Source: Kiritimatiellia bacterium (lineage in GTDB: Bacteria > Verrucomicrobiota > Kiritimatiellia > RFP12 > UBA1067). Taken from it: 64,000 nucleotides of DNA. The stretch spans positions 1 through 64,000 of the forward strand of contig JAFRDO010000089.1 in NCBI GenBank assembly GCA_017403825.1, read 5' to 3'. A program made the translations under genes and the position numbers. The first letter of the stretch is position 1, and each line of letters begins with the position of its first letter. The notes under the pieces are model-generated. The model saw nothing but the letters and a program-made list of their open reading frames with translations, ran no database searches and was not told the DNA's origin. Below are positions 17,324-25,529 of the stretch, piece after piece.

Positions 17324-17779
17324 ATGAAACCAAACGGCAAGCTGCGATACGAGTCCGGCGGCGAACTGCACCGGGACTTTCACGCCTCCATCCTGGACGG
17401 CGCGAACTATGTGCGCGACAACTACGGCGAGGACGCGTTGCGCGAAGTGCTCTTCAACACGGGCACGAAGGTGTACAGGACGATTCACGAGAAGCTGGTG
17501 GCGGGCGACCCTTCCGAGCTGATCGCATGGTGGCGGTACTACCTGGACCGCGAGGGGTCGGACTATTCCCTGGAGGAGACGGCGGACGGCGCGGTGCTTA
17601 CGGTTAGGGACTGCGCGGCGCTGAAGCACCTTGAGGTCCGCAAGATTCCCGGAGGCAAGGGGCTTTGTGCGGCGACGCGCATCCTGAACGAGGCGTTCTG
17701 CTCCGGCTCGCCTTACGAAATCGTGCTTGAGGAGACGGGAGACTTCTCCTGCCGTCAGGTCTTGCGAAAGAAAACATGA
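17324..17779 (+). CDS. Small cytosolic protein of unknown function, leaderless
   Basis: 151 residues starting seven bases after a perfect extended -10. No signal peptide is present. It is acidic and helical at the N-terminus (ANYVRDNYGEDALREVLF), then WWRYYLDREGSDYSLEE, then RDCAALKHLEVRKIPGG and a possible nucleophilic Cys at GLCAATRI. The pattern recalls the small L-2-amino-thiazoline-4-carboxylic acid hydrolase-like family, but the match is weak. The neighbour at 17915 is similar in size and layout and may be a partner subunit. Confidence 0.45.
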   Translation: MKPNGKLRYESGGELHRDFHASILDGANYVRDNYGEDALREVLFNTGTKVYRTIHEKLVAGDPSELIAWWRYYLDREGSDYSLEETADGAVLTVRDCAALKHLEVRKIPGGKGLCAATRILNEAFCSGSPYEIVLEETGDFSCRQVLRKKT

Positions 17780-17806
17780 TCCGGCACCACGGCGCTCTTG
17801 GCATAA

Positions 17807-17907
17807 AACTCCAACTCCAACTCACAACTCCAACTACAACTCCAACACCAACTCTCAACTCCAACACCAACTCCAACACCAACTTTCAACTCCAACTCTC
17901 AACTCTT
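17807..17907 (+). repeat. G-free CAACTC/CAACAC low-complexity array
   Basis: About 100 bases of degenerate hexamers (CAACTC, CAACAC, CAACTT). No G occurs on the plus strand from 17802 to 17916. It fills the gap between two related small genes and reaches the ATG at 17915, which therefore has no Shine-Dalgarno. It could serve as an unstructured ribosome landing zone or as a variable-length spacer. Confidence 0.8.
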
Positions 17908-17914
17908 ACCTATC

Positions 17915-18406
17915 ATGATCCCCAGCGACCATTTCGTGAAGTTCTACAACGAGATCTTCAAGTATCTCGAGAAGCAGGGTCCGGACGCCCTCGACCGCTA
18001 TTACGAGTGCGTGGCGAAACGTCAGGCGTACTTCACGCTCGACGCGTTCAAGCGGGACGGGCTGCAGGGCATGTACGACTACTGGGAGCGCATACGCATC
18101 GAGGAGAACTGTGAACTCGTCCACGACTGCAACGACGTCTTCTACCACCTAAAGATGACTACGTGCCCGTCGCTCTCGAAGGTGCTTGACAACGATGCCG
18201 AACCGTGCGGACGCTACTGCGACCATTGCCCGGGCTGGGTGGGGCGCGTAATCGCCTGGGCAGGGTACTTCATGGTGTACGACATCATCGGGCGAAACGT
18301 TCCACAGTGCGAGTTCTGGGTGTTCAAGACGAAAGCCGACGCCGAGGCGAAGCGTGAGGAACTCGTCGCGTTGCGCGGCGAAGATGTGGTAAGGACAAAC
18401 TTCTAA
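17915..18406 (+). CDS. Small Cys-rich cytosolic protein of unknown function
   Basis: 163 residues from ATG 17915, directly after the G-free repeat. Recognisable features are KRQAYFTLDAFKRDGLQGMYDYWERIRIEENC in pieces along the helical N-terminal half, then MTTCPSL and CGRYCDHCPGW. The four-Cys cluster may bind metal or house a catalytic thiol. It resembles the 17324 protein in length and order of elements, suggesting a duplicated pair. It lies just upstream of the phosphodiester glycosidase-phytase gene. No function is asserted. Confidence 0.5.
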   Translation: MIPSDHFVKFYNEIFKYLEKQGPDALDRYYECVAKRQAYFTLDAFKRDGLQGMYDYWERIRIEENCELVHDCNDVFYHLKMTTCPSLSKVLDNDAEPCGRYCDHCPGWVGRVIAWAGYFMVYDIIGRNVPQCEFWVFKTKADAEAKREELVALRGEDVVRTNF

Positions 18407-18419
18407 CAGGCCCAAAGTT

Positions 18420-20591
18420 ATGGACATGACAAGAAAGCTTTTCATTGCGCTGGCGGCGTTCGTCGGCGCGGCGTCGTTCTCGTTTGCGGCGGACCGCATT
18501 GACTGGTCTGCCGCGGAGCGCGTGTCGGACGGAATCGCGCTCGTACGTCTGTCTTACGACACCCCGCGCCTCATGAAGGCGCAGGCGGTGCGCGTGGACC
18601 TCTCGGACAAGTCGCTCTTCTTCACCGCAAACGGACGCGACCGGCGATGGGGTCGTCCGATGCCGGACTACACGAACCTGATTGTGAGGACGCGGCGCGT
18701 GACGGCGGAGGAGTTCCTTGCGAACGCCCGTGCGCCGAAGTCGCTCGGCGGCAGGGGACTCGACATGATTCTGGCGTTCAACACTGCGTTGTGGACGCCG
18801 TGTCCCGAACCGATCCCCACCCCGTACGCGCAGACGCATGGCCTCAACGTCTCGGACGGCGTCGTCGTGTCGTCCGAGCATAACAATCGCGTGAAGGGCA
18901 TCTTCGCGATTTGGAAGGACGGCGGGGCGGACATCCTGACGACGCCGCTGGATCCGTCCCGGATCGGCGATGCGTGGATCGCGCATTCGGGCTGGGAAGT
19001 CGTGCTGAGGGACGGAAAGCCGCTGTTCAAGACTGGCAGCGGAAACGGCGACCTGCATCCTCGCACGGCCCTGGGCCTCTCCAGCGACCGCCACTGGCTT
19101 TATGTGCTGGTGGTGGAAGGGCGGCACGAGGGCGTGAGCCTTGGCGCGGACTACGGCGACCTTGCGGAAATCATGATGTCGCTGGGTGCGAGCGACGCTG
19201 TCAACATGGACGGCGGAGGCTCCACCGAGCTGGTGCGCTGGGACGAGGCGACGCAGCGGCCTGCGGCGTGCTTCATGCAGGAAACGCCGCCGCGTCGCGA
19301 TGCGCTTTACATCGGAGTCTGCCGCCGCCGTCCCGACGGCGCGCCTGAGCGGCCCGTTGCGGCGGACCGGTTCTACGAGACCGCGATTGACGCCGACTTC
19401 GAGCGGAGCGCAGGTATCTACCACACCTACGAATTCGAGGACGTTCGGGACACGCCGCCGCCCGAAGGCTACAAGCCGTTTTACGTCAGCCATTACGGCC
19501 GGCACGGGTCGAGGTTCCAGGTGCGCGAGAGCAAGCTGAACGCCTGTGCGGTGATGGAGGAGGCTGAAAAGGCCGACATCTTGGACCTGCCGGGCAAGGC
19601 GCTGCTGTTTCGGCTCCGGGCGCTCCGCAACGCGCATCAGGGAATGTTCGAGTGCCTTTCCCTTCGCGGCGCAGAGGAACACAAGCGTCTAGCGCGCCGC
19701 ATGCACGACAGGTTTCCAGGGGCGTTCTCCGGCGGAGGAAAGGTGCGGTGCCAGGCCACAACCTACCACAGGTGCCTGACGAGCATGGCGAACTTCGCAT
19801 GCAGCCTGAAGGGCATGGAGCCGGAACTGGACTTCTCGTTTGAGACGGGCGAAAGTTGCAAGGACAGGCTTATGCATTTGATGTACGGTCCCGGCGACGA
19901 GGCCTTGAAGGAGTCGGACCTGGAGAAAATGGCCGACGTGCAAAACGAACTGATCCGCAAGTTCGCAACCCCCGACCGTCTCATGCGGCTGCTGTTCAAG
20001 GATACCCCGGCCACGCGGGAGACGGTGAAGGATCCGTATCGCTTCGTGAAGGACCTGTTCGCCGCCGCCTCCGCGTACCAGTCGCTGGATCGGGAGCTTG
20101 ACGGAATGGACATCTACGATTTCTTCACGCGCGAAGAGAGGCTTGCGCTCTCCCGTTTTCAGGACTGCCGCTACTACGTTTCCATGGGCATTTCAGAGGA
20201 GTTCGGGGTCCGCAACGCAATGACGGCCAAGTATCTGCTGTCCGACATAGTCGAGCGCGCCGACGAGGCCGTGAAATCTGGCGGCGTGTGTGCCGACCTT
20301 CGCTTCGGACATGATGCAGGGCTGATGCCGCTTATGGATTTCATCGGACTGGATGGCTTGGGTGCGCGCGTGCCGGCGGCGGAAGCGTGGAAGATATGGC
20401 CGCTCTGGAAATACGTGCCGATGGCGGCGAATCTTCAGATCGTGTTCTATCGCAACAGTGCCGGCGACTGCATCGTGAAACTGCTTTTGAACGAACGCGA
20501 GACCGTCTTGACGGGTCTTCCGACGTTCTGCGGCCCGTACTATCGCTGGCGCGACCTCAGGCCGCATCTGGCGAAGCTTGCGGCGCACTGA
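18420..20591 (+). CDS. Secreted fusion: phosphodiester glycosidase (NAGPA-like) + histidine acid phytase
   Basis: 723 residues (ATG 18420 or 18426) with a Sec signal peptide ending near SFAAD. Residues 30-310 match the phosphodiester glycosidase (NAGPA) domain, with HPRTALGLS and the hallmark NMDGGGSTE near residue 262. Residues 325-720 match a histidine acid phosphatase of the MINPP/phytase type: SHYGRHGSRF near 358-367 carries the catalytic RHGxR, and RFGHDAGLMPL near 627-637 carries the HD proton-donor motif. NAGPA enzymes uncover phosphodiester-linked sugars and histidine phytases strip phosphomonoesters. A single periplasmic or outer polypeptide could thus take phosphate from phosphoglycans or inositol phosphates. 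Both active sites look intact. Confidence 0.8.
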   Translation: MDMTRKLFIALAAFVGAASFSFAADRIDWSAAERVSDGIALVRLSYDTPRLMKAQAVRVDLSDKSLFFTANGRDRRWGRPMPDYTNLIVRTRRVTAEEFLANARAPKSLGGRGLDMILAFNTALWTPCPEPIPTPYAQTHGLNVSDGVVVSSEHNNRVKGIFAIWKDGGADILTTPLDPSRIGDAWIAHSGWEVVLRDGKPLFKTGSGNGDLHPRTALGLSSDRHWLYVLVVEGRHEGVSLGADYGDLAEIMMSLGASDAVNMDGGGSTELVRWDEATQRPAACFMQETPPRRDALYIGVCRRRPDGAPERPVAADRFYETAIDADFERSAGIYHTYEFEDVRDTPPPEGYKPFYVSHYGRHGSRFQVRESKLNACAVMEEAEKADILDLPGKALLFRLRALRNAHQGMFECLSLRGAEEHKRLARRMHDRFPGAFSGGGKVRCQATTYHRCLTSMANFACSLKGMEPELDFSFETGESCKDRLMHLMYGPGDEALKESDLEKMADVQNELIRKFATPDRLMRLLFKDTPATRETVKDPYRFVKDLFAAASAYQSLDRELDGMDIYDFFTREERLALSRFQDCRYYVSMGISEEFGVRNAMTAKYLLSDIVERADEAVKSGGVCADLRFGHDAGLMPLMDFIGLDGLGARVPAAEAWKIWPLWKYVPMAANLQIVFYRNSAGDCIVKLLLNERETVLTGLPTFCGPYYRWRDLRPHLAKLAAH

Positions 20592-20645
20592 ATCGGCAAT
20601 GCTTTGCTGGAGACAATCCTCTCCATGACATCAGCGGGGGTATGA

Positions 20646-21362
20646 TTGCATAAGCGCGTGATTTTGCCTGCCGTGTGGGCGGCAATGCGGGTGAACATGG
20701 TTCCGATGATGGCGCTGTGGGCGTTCGCGGCTGTTCTGGTGGTCGGCTATTTCTGCGTGCCGCATGTCAAGTCGTGGTTTTTGCCGTTCCAAAGATGGCA
20801 GATGGAGTACGGATGGAAGGCGGCATTTATCAGCCGATTGTTCTTTTGTGGGGTCATTCCTTGCGTGTTTCTGCTGTCAGTAAAAAGGATTCGGCCGCGC
20901 AAACCGATTCTGACGGCCTGCGTCCAAGCGCTTTGGTGCGGACTATGGGGCGTCGCGGGAGACTTTTTCTTCCGTCTGCAGGATGCCTTGTTCGGTGGAA
21001 GTCTAGAGTCGATGACACTGATTTGCAAGACGGCGGTCGATCAGTTCGTCTGGACTGTTTTTGTCATCGCACCGACCCATTCCGTGTTCTTCTTCTGGGT
21101 TGGACGTGATCTTTCCGTCAAGCGGACCGTCGAAGAGTGGCCTTCGGATTTCATCGGTCGCTTTTATCTCCCGAACTTGATTGCAAATTGGGTTGTGTGG
21201 ATACCGGCGCAATGCGCCATCTACGCATTTCCGCTTTTGCTACAAGTTCACCTCGCCGGACTTGTCGGCTCTTTTTGGATGCTTGTCAGTCTTCACCTCG
21301 GAGCGCGGAGCGTCCGGAATGACGCGGTTGAATGTTCTCCGGTTTCTGCCGCCAGCGGTTAG
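20646..21362 (+). CDS. Mpv17/PMP22-like membrane protein
   Basis: 238 residues from TTG 20646 (GGGGG just upstream) or ATG 20685. Four to five hydrophobic segments are visible. Residues 125-225 (DQFVWTVFVIAPTHSVFFFWVG ... LPNLIANWVVWIPAQCAIYAFPLLLQ ... FWMLVSLHLG, read in parts) follow the C-terminal signature of the Mpv17/PMP22 family, which is best known from mitochondria and peroxisomes. Bacterial members are uncommon and uncharacterised. Its last 77 bases overlap the tail of the convergent regulator gene, so the exact C-terminus is constrained by both frames. Confidence 0.6.
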   Translation: MHKRVILPAVWAAMRVNMVPMMALWAFAAVLVVGYFCVPHVKSWFLPFQRWQMEYGWKAAFISRLFFCGVIPCVFLLSVKRIRPRKPILTACVQALWCGLWGVAGDFFFRLQDALFGGSLESMTLICKTAVDQFVWTVFVIAPTHSVFFFWVGRDLSVKRTVEEWPSDFIGRFYLPNLIANWVVWIPAQCAIYAFPLLLQVHLAGLVGSFWMLVSLHLGARSVRNDAVECSPVSAASG

Positions 21363-22500
21363 GCGACTGCCCGGTTCTGGCCTTGAAGAACCGGACAAGT
21401 GCCGCCGAAGACGAGAAGCCGCAGTCTTTTGCAATTCGCGTGATGGAATCTGACGTTGAGAACAGGCGCTTCTTAATCTTGCCGATTCTTGTGCGGACTA
21501 TGGTATCCAAAACGCTTTCGTTCTGAATCTGCCGGAAGCGCAGGTCAAGAAGCCGCCGTGATACGCCGAGATGCGCCGCGACGTCCGAGACCCTGAGCGA
21601 TCCCGAGACATTCTTCTCAATGAACGTGAGCGCGTTAGAGACAATTCGGGCCGCCGGCGGGACGATGCGCGTAGATGCCCGTAGAACGATATCCTTCACG
21701 GATTTGTCCAAGACCTTGTCTCCTCCGTTGCGTCCTTTGAAGAGTTGGTTCAGTTCGCGCGCGGCGAGAAACCCCACCTGCTCGTGGTCGGGCAGGATGC
21801 TGGAAAGCGGTATCGGTAGCGATTCGCAGAATAGCTCGTCGTTGTCCACGCCGAGCACGGCAACCTCAGTGGGAATGGATAGTTTCAGGCGGCGGCATGC
21901 GTCGAAGATCTTGAGGGCTGCGCGGTCACGCACGGCGAACACGGCGAGCGGGCGCGGAAGTCGCGTCAACGTCAGTTCCAGCATCTTGCGTTCGCGCTCC
22001 CTTGCCGTCGTCTCTGGGATGACCAGCGTCTTGACGAACCGTCCCTCGTGTTCAAGCCGTTGCCGAAAACCGCGTTCGCGTGCGGCGGGGTAACCGAATT
22101 GTGGCTCGTCGATCATGCAGGCGAACGAATTGAAGCGTCCCCGAGACAGAAGGTGTTCGGCTGCGGTGCGTCCGATCATTTCGTCGTTTAGGCGCACGAA
22201 TGATATGCGTTTGCCTGAAAAGCTGAAGGTTTCAGGCGGAATATCGACTATGACCGATGGTATATCTAGTTTAAGAAGTGCGGCGAGCATCTGCTTTTCA
22301 TGAGGGATTATGGAGAGCACGCCGTCGGGAAGTCCGTAATCCCTTATGCGGTGTTCAAAGTCCTCGTTGCTGTTCAACAAGTCAAGCATCCATCCTGTAC
22401 GTGTGTTTACATACCTAAACGTGCCTTGGAGGTAGTCACGCCCCGCCATTCCTGAGGCGGTTAGAATGACAGCTATCTTTTTGGGTGCATTTTTTTTCAT
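21286..22500 (-). CDS. Sugar-sensing AraC-type regulator (XylR-like)
   Basis: 404 residues, minus strand, start 22500. Residues 8-280 form a LacI/GalR-type periplasmic-binding sensor (KIAVILTASG ... VAVLGVDNDELFCES). Residues 300-390 form the AraC double HTH (LRVSDVAAHLGVSRRLLDLRF ... ITRIAKDCGFSSSAALVRFFKARTG). This is the architecture of E. coli XylR. The start is fixed by the promoter: TATAAT ends seven bases before the ATG, so the mRNA is leaderless. It is divergent from the 22636-28873 operon, its likely target, through the direct repeat at 22545-22574. Confidence 0.85.
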   Translation of the reverse strand: MKKNAPKKIAVILTASGMAGRDYLQGTFRYVNTRTGWMLDLLNSNEDFEHRIRDYGLPDGVLSIIPHEKQMLAALLKLDIPSVIVDIPPETFSFSGKRISFVRLNDEMIGRTAAEHLLSRGRFNSFACMIDEPQFGYPAARERGFRQRLEHEGRFVKTLVIPETTARERERKMLELTLTRLPRPLAVFAVRDRAALKIFDACRRLKLSIPTEVAVLGVDNDELFCESLPIPLSSILPDHEQVGFLAARELNQLFKGRNGGDKVLDKSVKDIVLRASTRIVPPAARIVSNALTFIEKNVSGSLRVSDVAAHLGVSRRLLDLRFRQIQNESVLDTIVRTRIGKIKKRLFSTSDSITRIAKDCGFSSSAALVRFFKARTGQSPNRWRQKPENIQPRHSGRSALRGED

Positions 22501-22507
22501 CGCCGGT

Positions 22508-22516
22508 ATTATATCA
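22508..22516 (-). promoter_or_regulatory. Extended -10 of leaderless regulator gene
   Basis: On the minus strand TGA-TATAAT is followed by seven bases and the ATG at 22500. The arrangement is the same as at 30161 and 58428. Confidence 0.7.
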
Positions 22517-22544
22517 TATCGTTTCCTATTATGGTAATTTATCT

Positions 22545-22574
22545 TTGCTTGAAATGAAATTGACTGGTTGCTTG
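22545..22574. promoter_or_regulatory. Direct repeat TTGCTTG, candidate operator
   Basis: TTGCTTG occurs at 22545-22551 and 22568-22574, offset 23 bp, between the divergent promoters of the regulator and the operon it faces. Two-turn spaced direct half-sites suit AraC-type double-HTH binding. The second copy lies about 19 bp upstream of the target -10. Confidence 0.45.
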
Positions 22575-22589
22575 GCAATAGTCTTTTTC

Positions 22590-22598
22590 TGATATAAT
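22590..22598 (+). promoter_or_regulatory. Extended -10 promoter (TGATATAAT)
   Basis: TGA-TATAAT with no clear -35, as expected for an activator-dependent promoter. It drives the genes from 22636 onward with a leader of about 30 bases. Confidence 0.65.
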
Positions 22599-22635
22599 AG
22601 CGCATGTAAAACAATTCAGCAATAAGGATCCGTCA

Positions 22636-22884
22636 ATGAACAATCGCACAAGTCGTAAAATGCTCACGGTAGCATTGGTTTTTGTCGCATGGACAATAAG
22701 TGCCATTGCTTCTGATTGGAGCGATGTCCTCGAATGGGTTTATGACACATCTGCTCGCAGTCAGTATTATGCGCCGCCATGCACGGACTCGCCGCTTCTT
22801 TCGTCCGCAATAGATTTGCGGTTGCGGACGATAAACGCCAGAGCCGAGGTTGTTCCATCCGGCTTTATTATTTTATTCAAGTGA
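22636..22884 (+). CDS. Small exported protein, first gene of a regulated operon
   Basis: 82 residues from ATG 22636, eight bases after AAGGA. Residues 1-27 form a signal peptide (…AWTISAIAS). The mature part of about 55 residues has no recognisable domain. It ends SGFIILFK, a Gly-hydrophobic-basic end reminiscent of the G-T-V-hydrophobic-Arg tails of three large secreted proteins here. It is followed after 13 bases by the first SUMF1-like gene. Size and position suggest a small surface or periplasmic component. Confidence 0.55.
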   Translation: MNNRTSRKMLTVALVFVAWTISAIASDWSDVLEWVYDTSARSQYYAPPCTDSPLLSSAIDLRLRTINARAEVVPSGFIILFK

Positions 22885-22897
22885 TGAGGGTTTTGAC

Positions 22898-24145
22898 ATG
22901 AAGAAAATCAACATCGTTGCGGTTGTGATTGTCATGGCATCGGCAGCCATGGCGGGATTGCCGGTCTCGACATCGTTTACGTTGTCAAAAAGCGGGAATA
23001 CGATTGACATAGACTACAGTCTTGATTCCCCTGCAATTGTAACATTCGATGTGTTGACAAACGGTGTGTCTATACATGGATCGCACTTGTTGTCAGCAGT
23101 TGGCGATCTTAATGTCCTTGTCACGAATTCAAGCTGCAAGATCATTTGGACGCTTGACGAGTTTTCCCAGAGATTGAAGTTTTCAGGATCGCGGAAGAAT
23201 GCAGATGCCGTGTTGACGGTCTGGCCGGCCAATTTGCCGCCAGACTATATGGTGCTTGATTTGGACGGAAGCAAAAGGCGGTGGTTCTATCCGAATGCAG
23301 AGCAAGTCCCCGGAGGCGTTACGTCTGTCGTTTACAAAACGGAAAAACTTGTGATGCGCAGGATACGCGCAGCCGGCATTCGGTGGCGCAAGGGGTCTCC
23401 TGTCTCTGAAAAGGGACGTGATTTCAATCAATGGAATCCGCCTAGGGAGGTCCCTCACTTTGTCACATTGACCAACGATTTCTATATTGGAATCTACGAG
23501 TTCACCCAGAAGCAGCTTGAGCTCGCTTGCGGAACACGCTATGGCGGTCTTGTGGGAGACGCCCATCCCGCCGAGAACATTTCTTACGCAACATTGCGAG
23601 GATGCTTTAATGAGTGGCACGGCGTGTGGCCAAATTTGGGACATGAAGTTCCGTCTTATTGTCCGATATATAAGTTGCGCGATCTTGTTGGCCTTTCTGA
23701 TTTTGACATACCGACCGAAGCGCAATGGGAGTTTGCTTGCCGTGCAGGATCTGGAACCTCGATCTACGGCTTCAGGGATACAGCCGCGACAAGTGATGAC
23801 GTGAGTGTCAATCTCGATAAGGTCGCTTGGTACAACAAGAACTCCGACGGCGCACACCATGAAGTCGGCCTCAAAGCGCCGAACGCCTTTGGATTGTACG
23901 ATATGCTTGGTAATGTTGCTGAATTATGCCTGGATTGTTATCAAGACGGTTCAGAGGTGGAAAAGGTTGAACCGATTGGCCCTGTCTCGACCTATAACTC
24001 CAGTCGCGTTTTGCGTGGCGGAAGCTATTCTGATTCGTGGATGGCTATGCGCTGTGCTTACAGGCCTGGTGCCGTATACAATAGCGCCGCGCAGTCGAAT
24101 GGTTTTCGCGTGTCCTGTTCAATTCCACTTGCAGACGTCCATTAA
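22898..24145 (+). CDS. Secreted SUMF1/FGE-like protein, copy 1
   Basis: 415 residues from ATG 22898, seven bases after GAGGG. Signal peptide residues 1-20. Residues 25-150 form a beta-rich N-terminal module; residues 180-410 are an FGE-sulfatase (SUMF1) domain: PTEAQWEFACRAG, FGLYDMLGNVAE, RVLRGGSYSDSW and NGFRVSC. The two catalytic cysteines of true formylglycine-generating enzymes, which follow RGGSY, are not in their usual places, so sulfatase activation is doubtful. A ligand-binding or structural role is more likely. It is a paralogue of the next gene. Confidence 0.75.
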   Translation: MKKINIVAVVIVMASAAMAGLPVSTSFTLSKSGNTIDIDYSLDSPAIVTFDVLTNGVSIHGSHLLSAVGDLNVLVTNSSCKIIWTLDEFSQRLKFSGSRKNADAVLTVWPANLPPDYMVLDLDGSKRRWFYPNAEQVPGGVTSVVYKTEKLVMRRIRAAGIRWRKGSPVSEKGRDFNQWNPPREVPHFVTLTNDFYIGIYEFTQKQLELACGTRYGGLVGDAHPAENISYATLRGCFNEWHGVWPNLGHEVPSYCPIYKLRDLVGLSDFDIPTEAQWEFACRAGSGTSIYGFRDTAATSDDVSVNLDKVAWYNKNSDGAHHEVGLKAPNAFGLYDMLGNVAELCLDCYQDGSEVEKVEPIGPVSTYNSSRVLRGGSYSDSWMAMRCAYRPGAVYNSAAQSNGFRVSCSIPLADVH

Positions 24146-24167
24146 TATTCGTGAAAGGAGTTGAGAG

Positions 24168-25517
24168 ATGAATGCAAAGACTGTTCTTATGTTGTGCATG
24201 GGGCTTGCTGTGGCCCATGCCATTGGTGCGCCCGTAGTCTCCAATGTTCAGGTGACACAGTTGCCTGACGCCAGCTCATGCATCGTCACTTATGATTTGA
24301 CGGACGGGCCGGCCATAATTACATTTGATGTTCAGACCAACAATGCATCTATCGGGGGGCGGCATCTGACACGAGTACAGGGCGATGTCAATCGTCTTGT
24401 CTCTGGTGCATCGGGAATGTTTCGCATGTTTCCGGCCGAGGCAAGTCAAGGATGCTTTTCGAATATGGCGATACCAGATGCCAAGGTTGTTGTCACAGCA
24501 TGGCCGACAAATTCAACGCCAGATTACATGGTTGTTGATCTTGGCGTGACGAATAGCATAAATGTCAACCCTGTTTCATACTATCCAACTGTAGATCAGA
24601 TACCGGGCGGCATAGCCAATCCCATATACAAGACAGAGAAGCTTGTGATGCGTAGGATTCCTGCCGCTGGTGTTCGCTGGCGCATGGGGTCCTGCGCAGG
24701 GGAGGTTGGAAGGCGGATTAACGATTACAACCTGGCACGCGAGATCCCGCATTATGTGACCTTTACCAATGATTATTACATAGGGGTGTATGAACTTACG
24801 CAAGCTCAGTATTATCGATTTGCGTATGATCATACTTATCCGACGCCAAGCAACTTCAAAGATGCGGAAGATTCGGCGATGCGCCCTCTGGAAAACCTTT
24901 CATGGGCGCAGATGCGAGGTTGTTTCAACGAGTGGCATGGCGTGTGGCCAAATCTTGGACATGAGGTGCCTTCATACTGCCCGATAGCCAAGTTGCGCTT
25001 GCGAACGGGGATCGAATTTGATTTGCCGACAGAGGCGCAATGGGAATTCGCCTGTCGAGCCGGCTGCCCGTCCGCACTCTATACTGGCGAGGAACTGGAA
25101 CCGCAAGGCTACTCGGGAACGCCGGAATACGGCGGACGAAGCGATGCTTTGGATGCGCTTGGCTGGTATCAAGAGAATTCAGACACAGGTAATGGCCTTG
25201 AGACTCATGTTGTCGGCCTAAAGTTGCCAAATGATTTTGGCTTATATGACATGCTTGGTAATGTGGCGGAGTTTTGCCTTGACGGCTATGCCGACGCCAA
25301 TTCCAATCCGTCTTGGCCGTATGAAATTTCCGTGACTGATCCAGTTGGGCCGTTGAACACGACATACAATACAGCCAGAGTGCATCGTGGGGGATCTTAT
25401 GGAGATGTTTGCCAGACTTGCCGCAGCGCCTTTCGCGTTACGTTGAATGGAGCCAATACAGCATCGCCGACGGTCGGTTTCAGATTGTGGTGTCCGGTGG
25501 GGGCGCCAGATTTTTGA
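24168..25517 (+). CDS. Secreted SUMF1/FGE-like protein, copy 2
   Basis: 449 residues from ATG 24168, seven bases after AAAGGAG. It has the same order as the preceding gene: signal peptide, beta-rich module (TYDLTDGPAIITFDVQTNN), then a SUMF1 domain with PTEAQWEFACRAG, FGLYDMLGNVAEFC and VHRGGSYGDVCQTCRSAFR. Two cysteines follow RGGSY here, but only the second sits at the spacing of a catalytic FGE cysteine. Shared phrases such as GCFNEWHGVWPNLGHEVPSY show a recent duplication. It is followed after 12 bases by the GH5-like gene. Confidence 0.75.
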   Translation: MNAKTVLMLCMGLAVAHAIGAPVVSNVQVTQLPDASSCIVTYDLTDGPAIITFDVQTNNASIGGRHLTRVQGDVNRLVSGASGMFRMFPAEASQGCFSNMAIPDAKVVVTAWPTNSTPDYMVVDLGVTNSINVNPVSYYPTVDQIPGGIANPIYKTEKLVMRRIPAAGVRWRMGSCAGEVGRRINDYNLAREIPHYVTFTNDYYIGVYELTQAQYYRFAYDHTYPTPSNFKDAEDSAMRPLENLSWAQMRGCFNEWHGVWPNLGHEVPSYCPIAKLRLRTGIEFDLPTEAQWEFACRAGCPSALYTGEELEPQGYSGTPEYGGRSDALDALGWYQENSDTGNGLETHVVGLKLPNDFGLYDMLGNVAEFCLDGYADANSNPSWPYEISVTDPVGPLNTTYNTARVHRGGSYGDVCQTCRSAFRVTLNGANTASPTVGFRLWCPVGAPDF

Positions 25518-25529
25518 CTCTCGGATGCC

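Noticed and set aside
18324..19682. 452-codon open frame on the minus strand opposite the phosphodiester glycosidase-phytase gene
   Set aside because: Arg/His-rich shadow of a gene with two intact catalytic domains.
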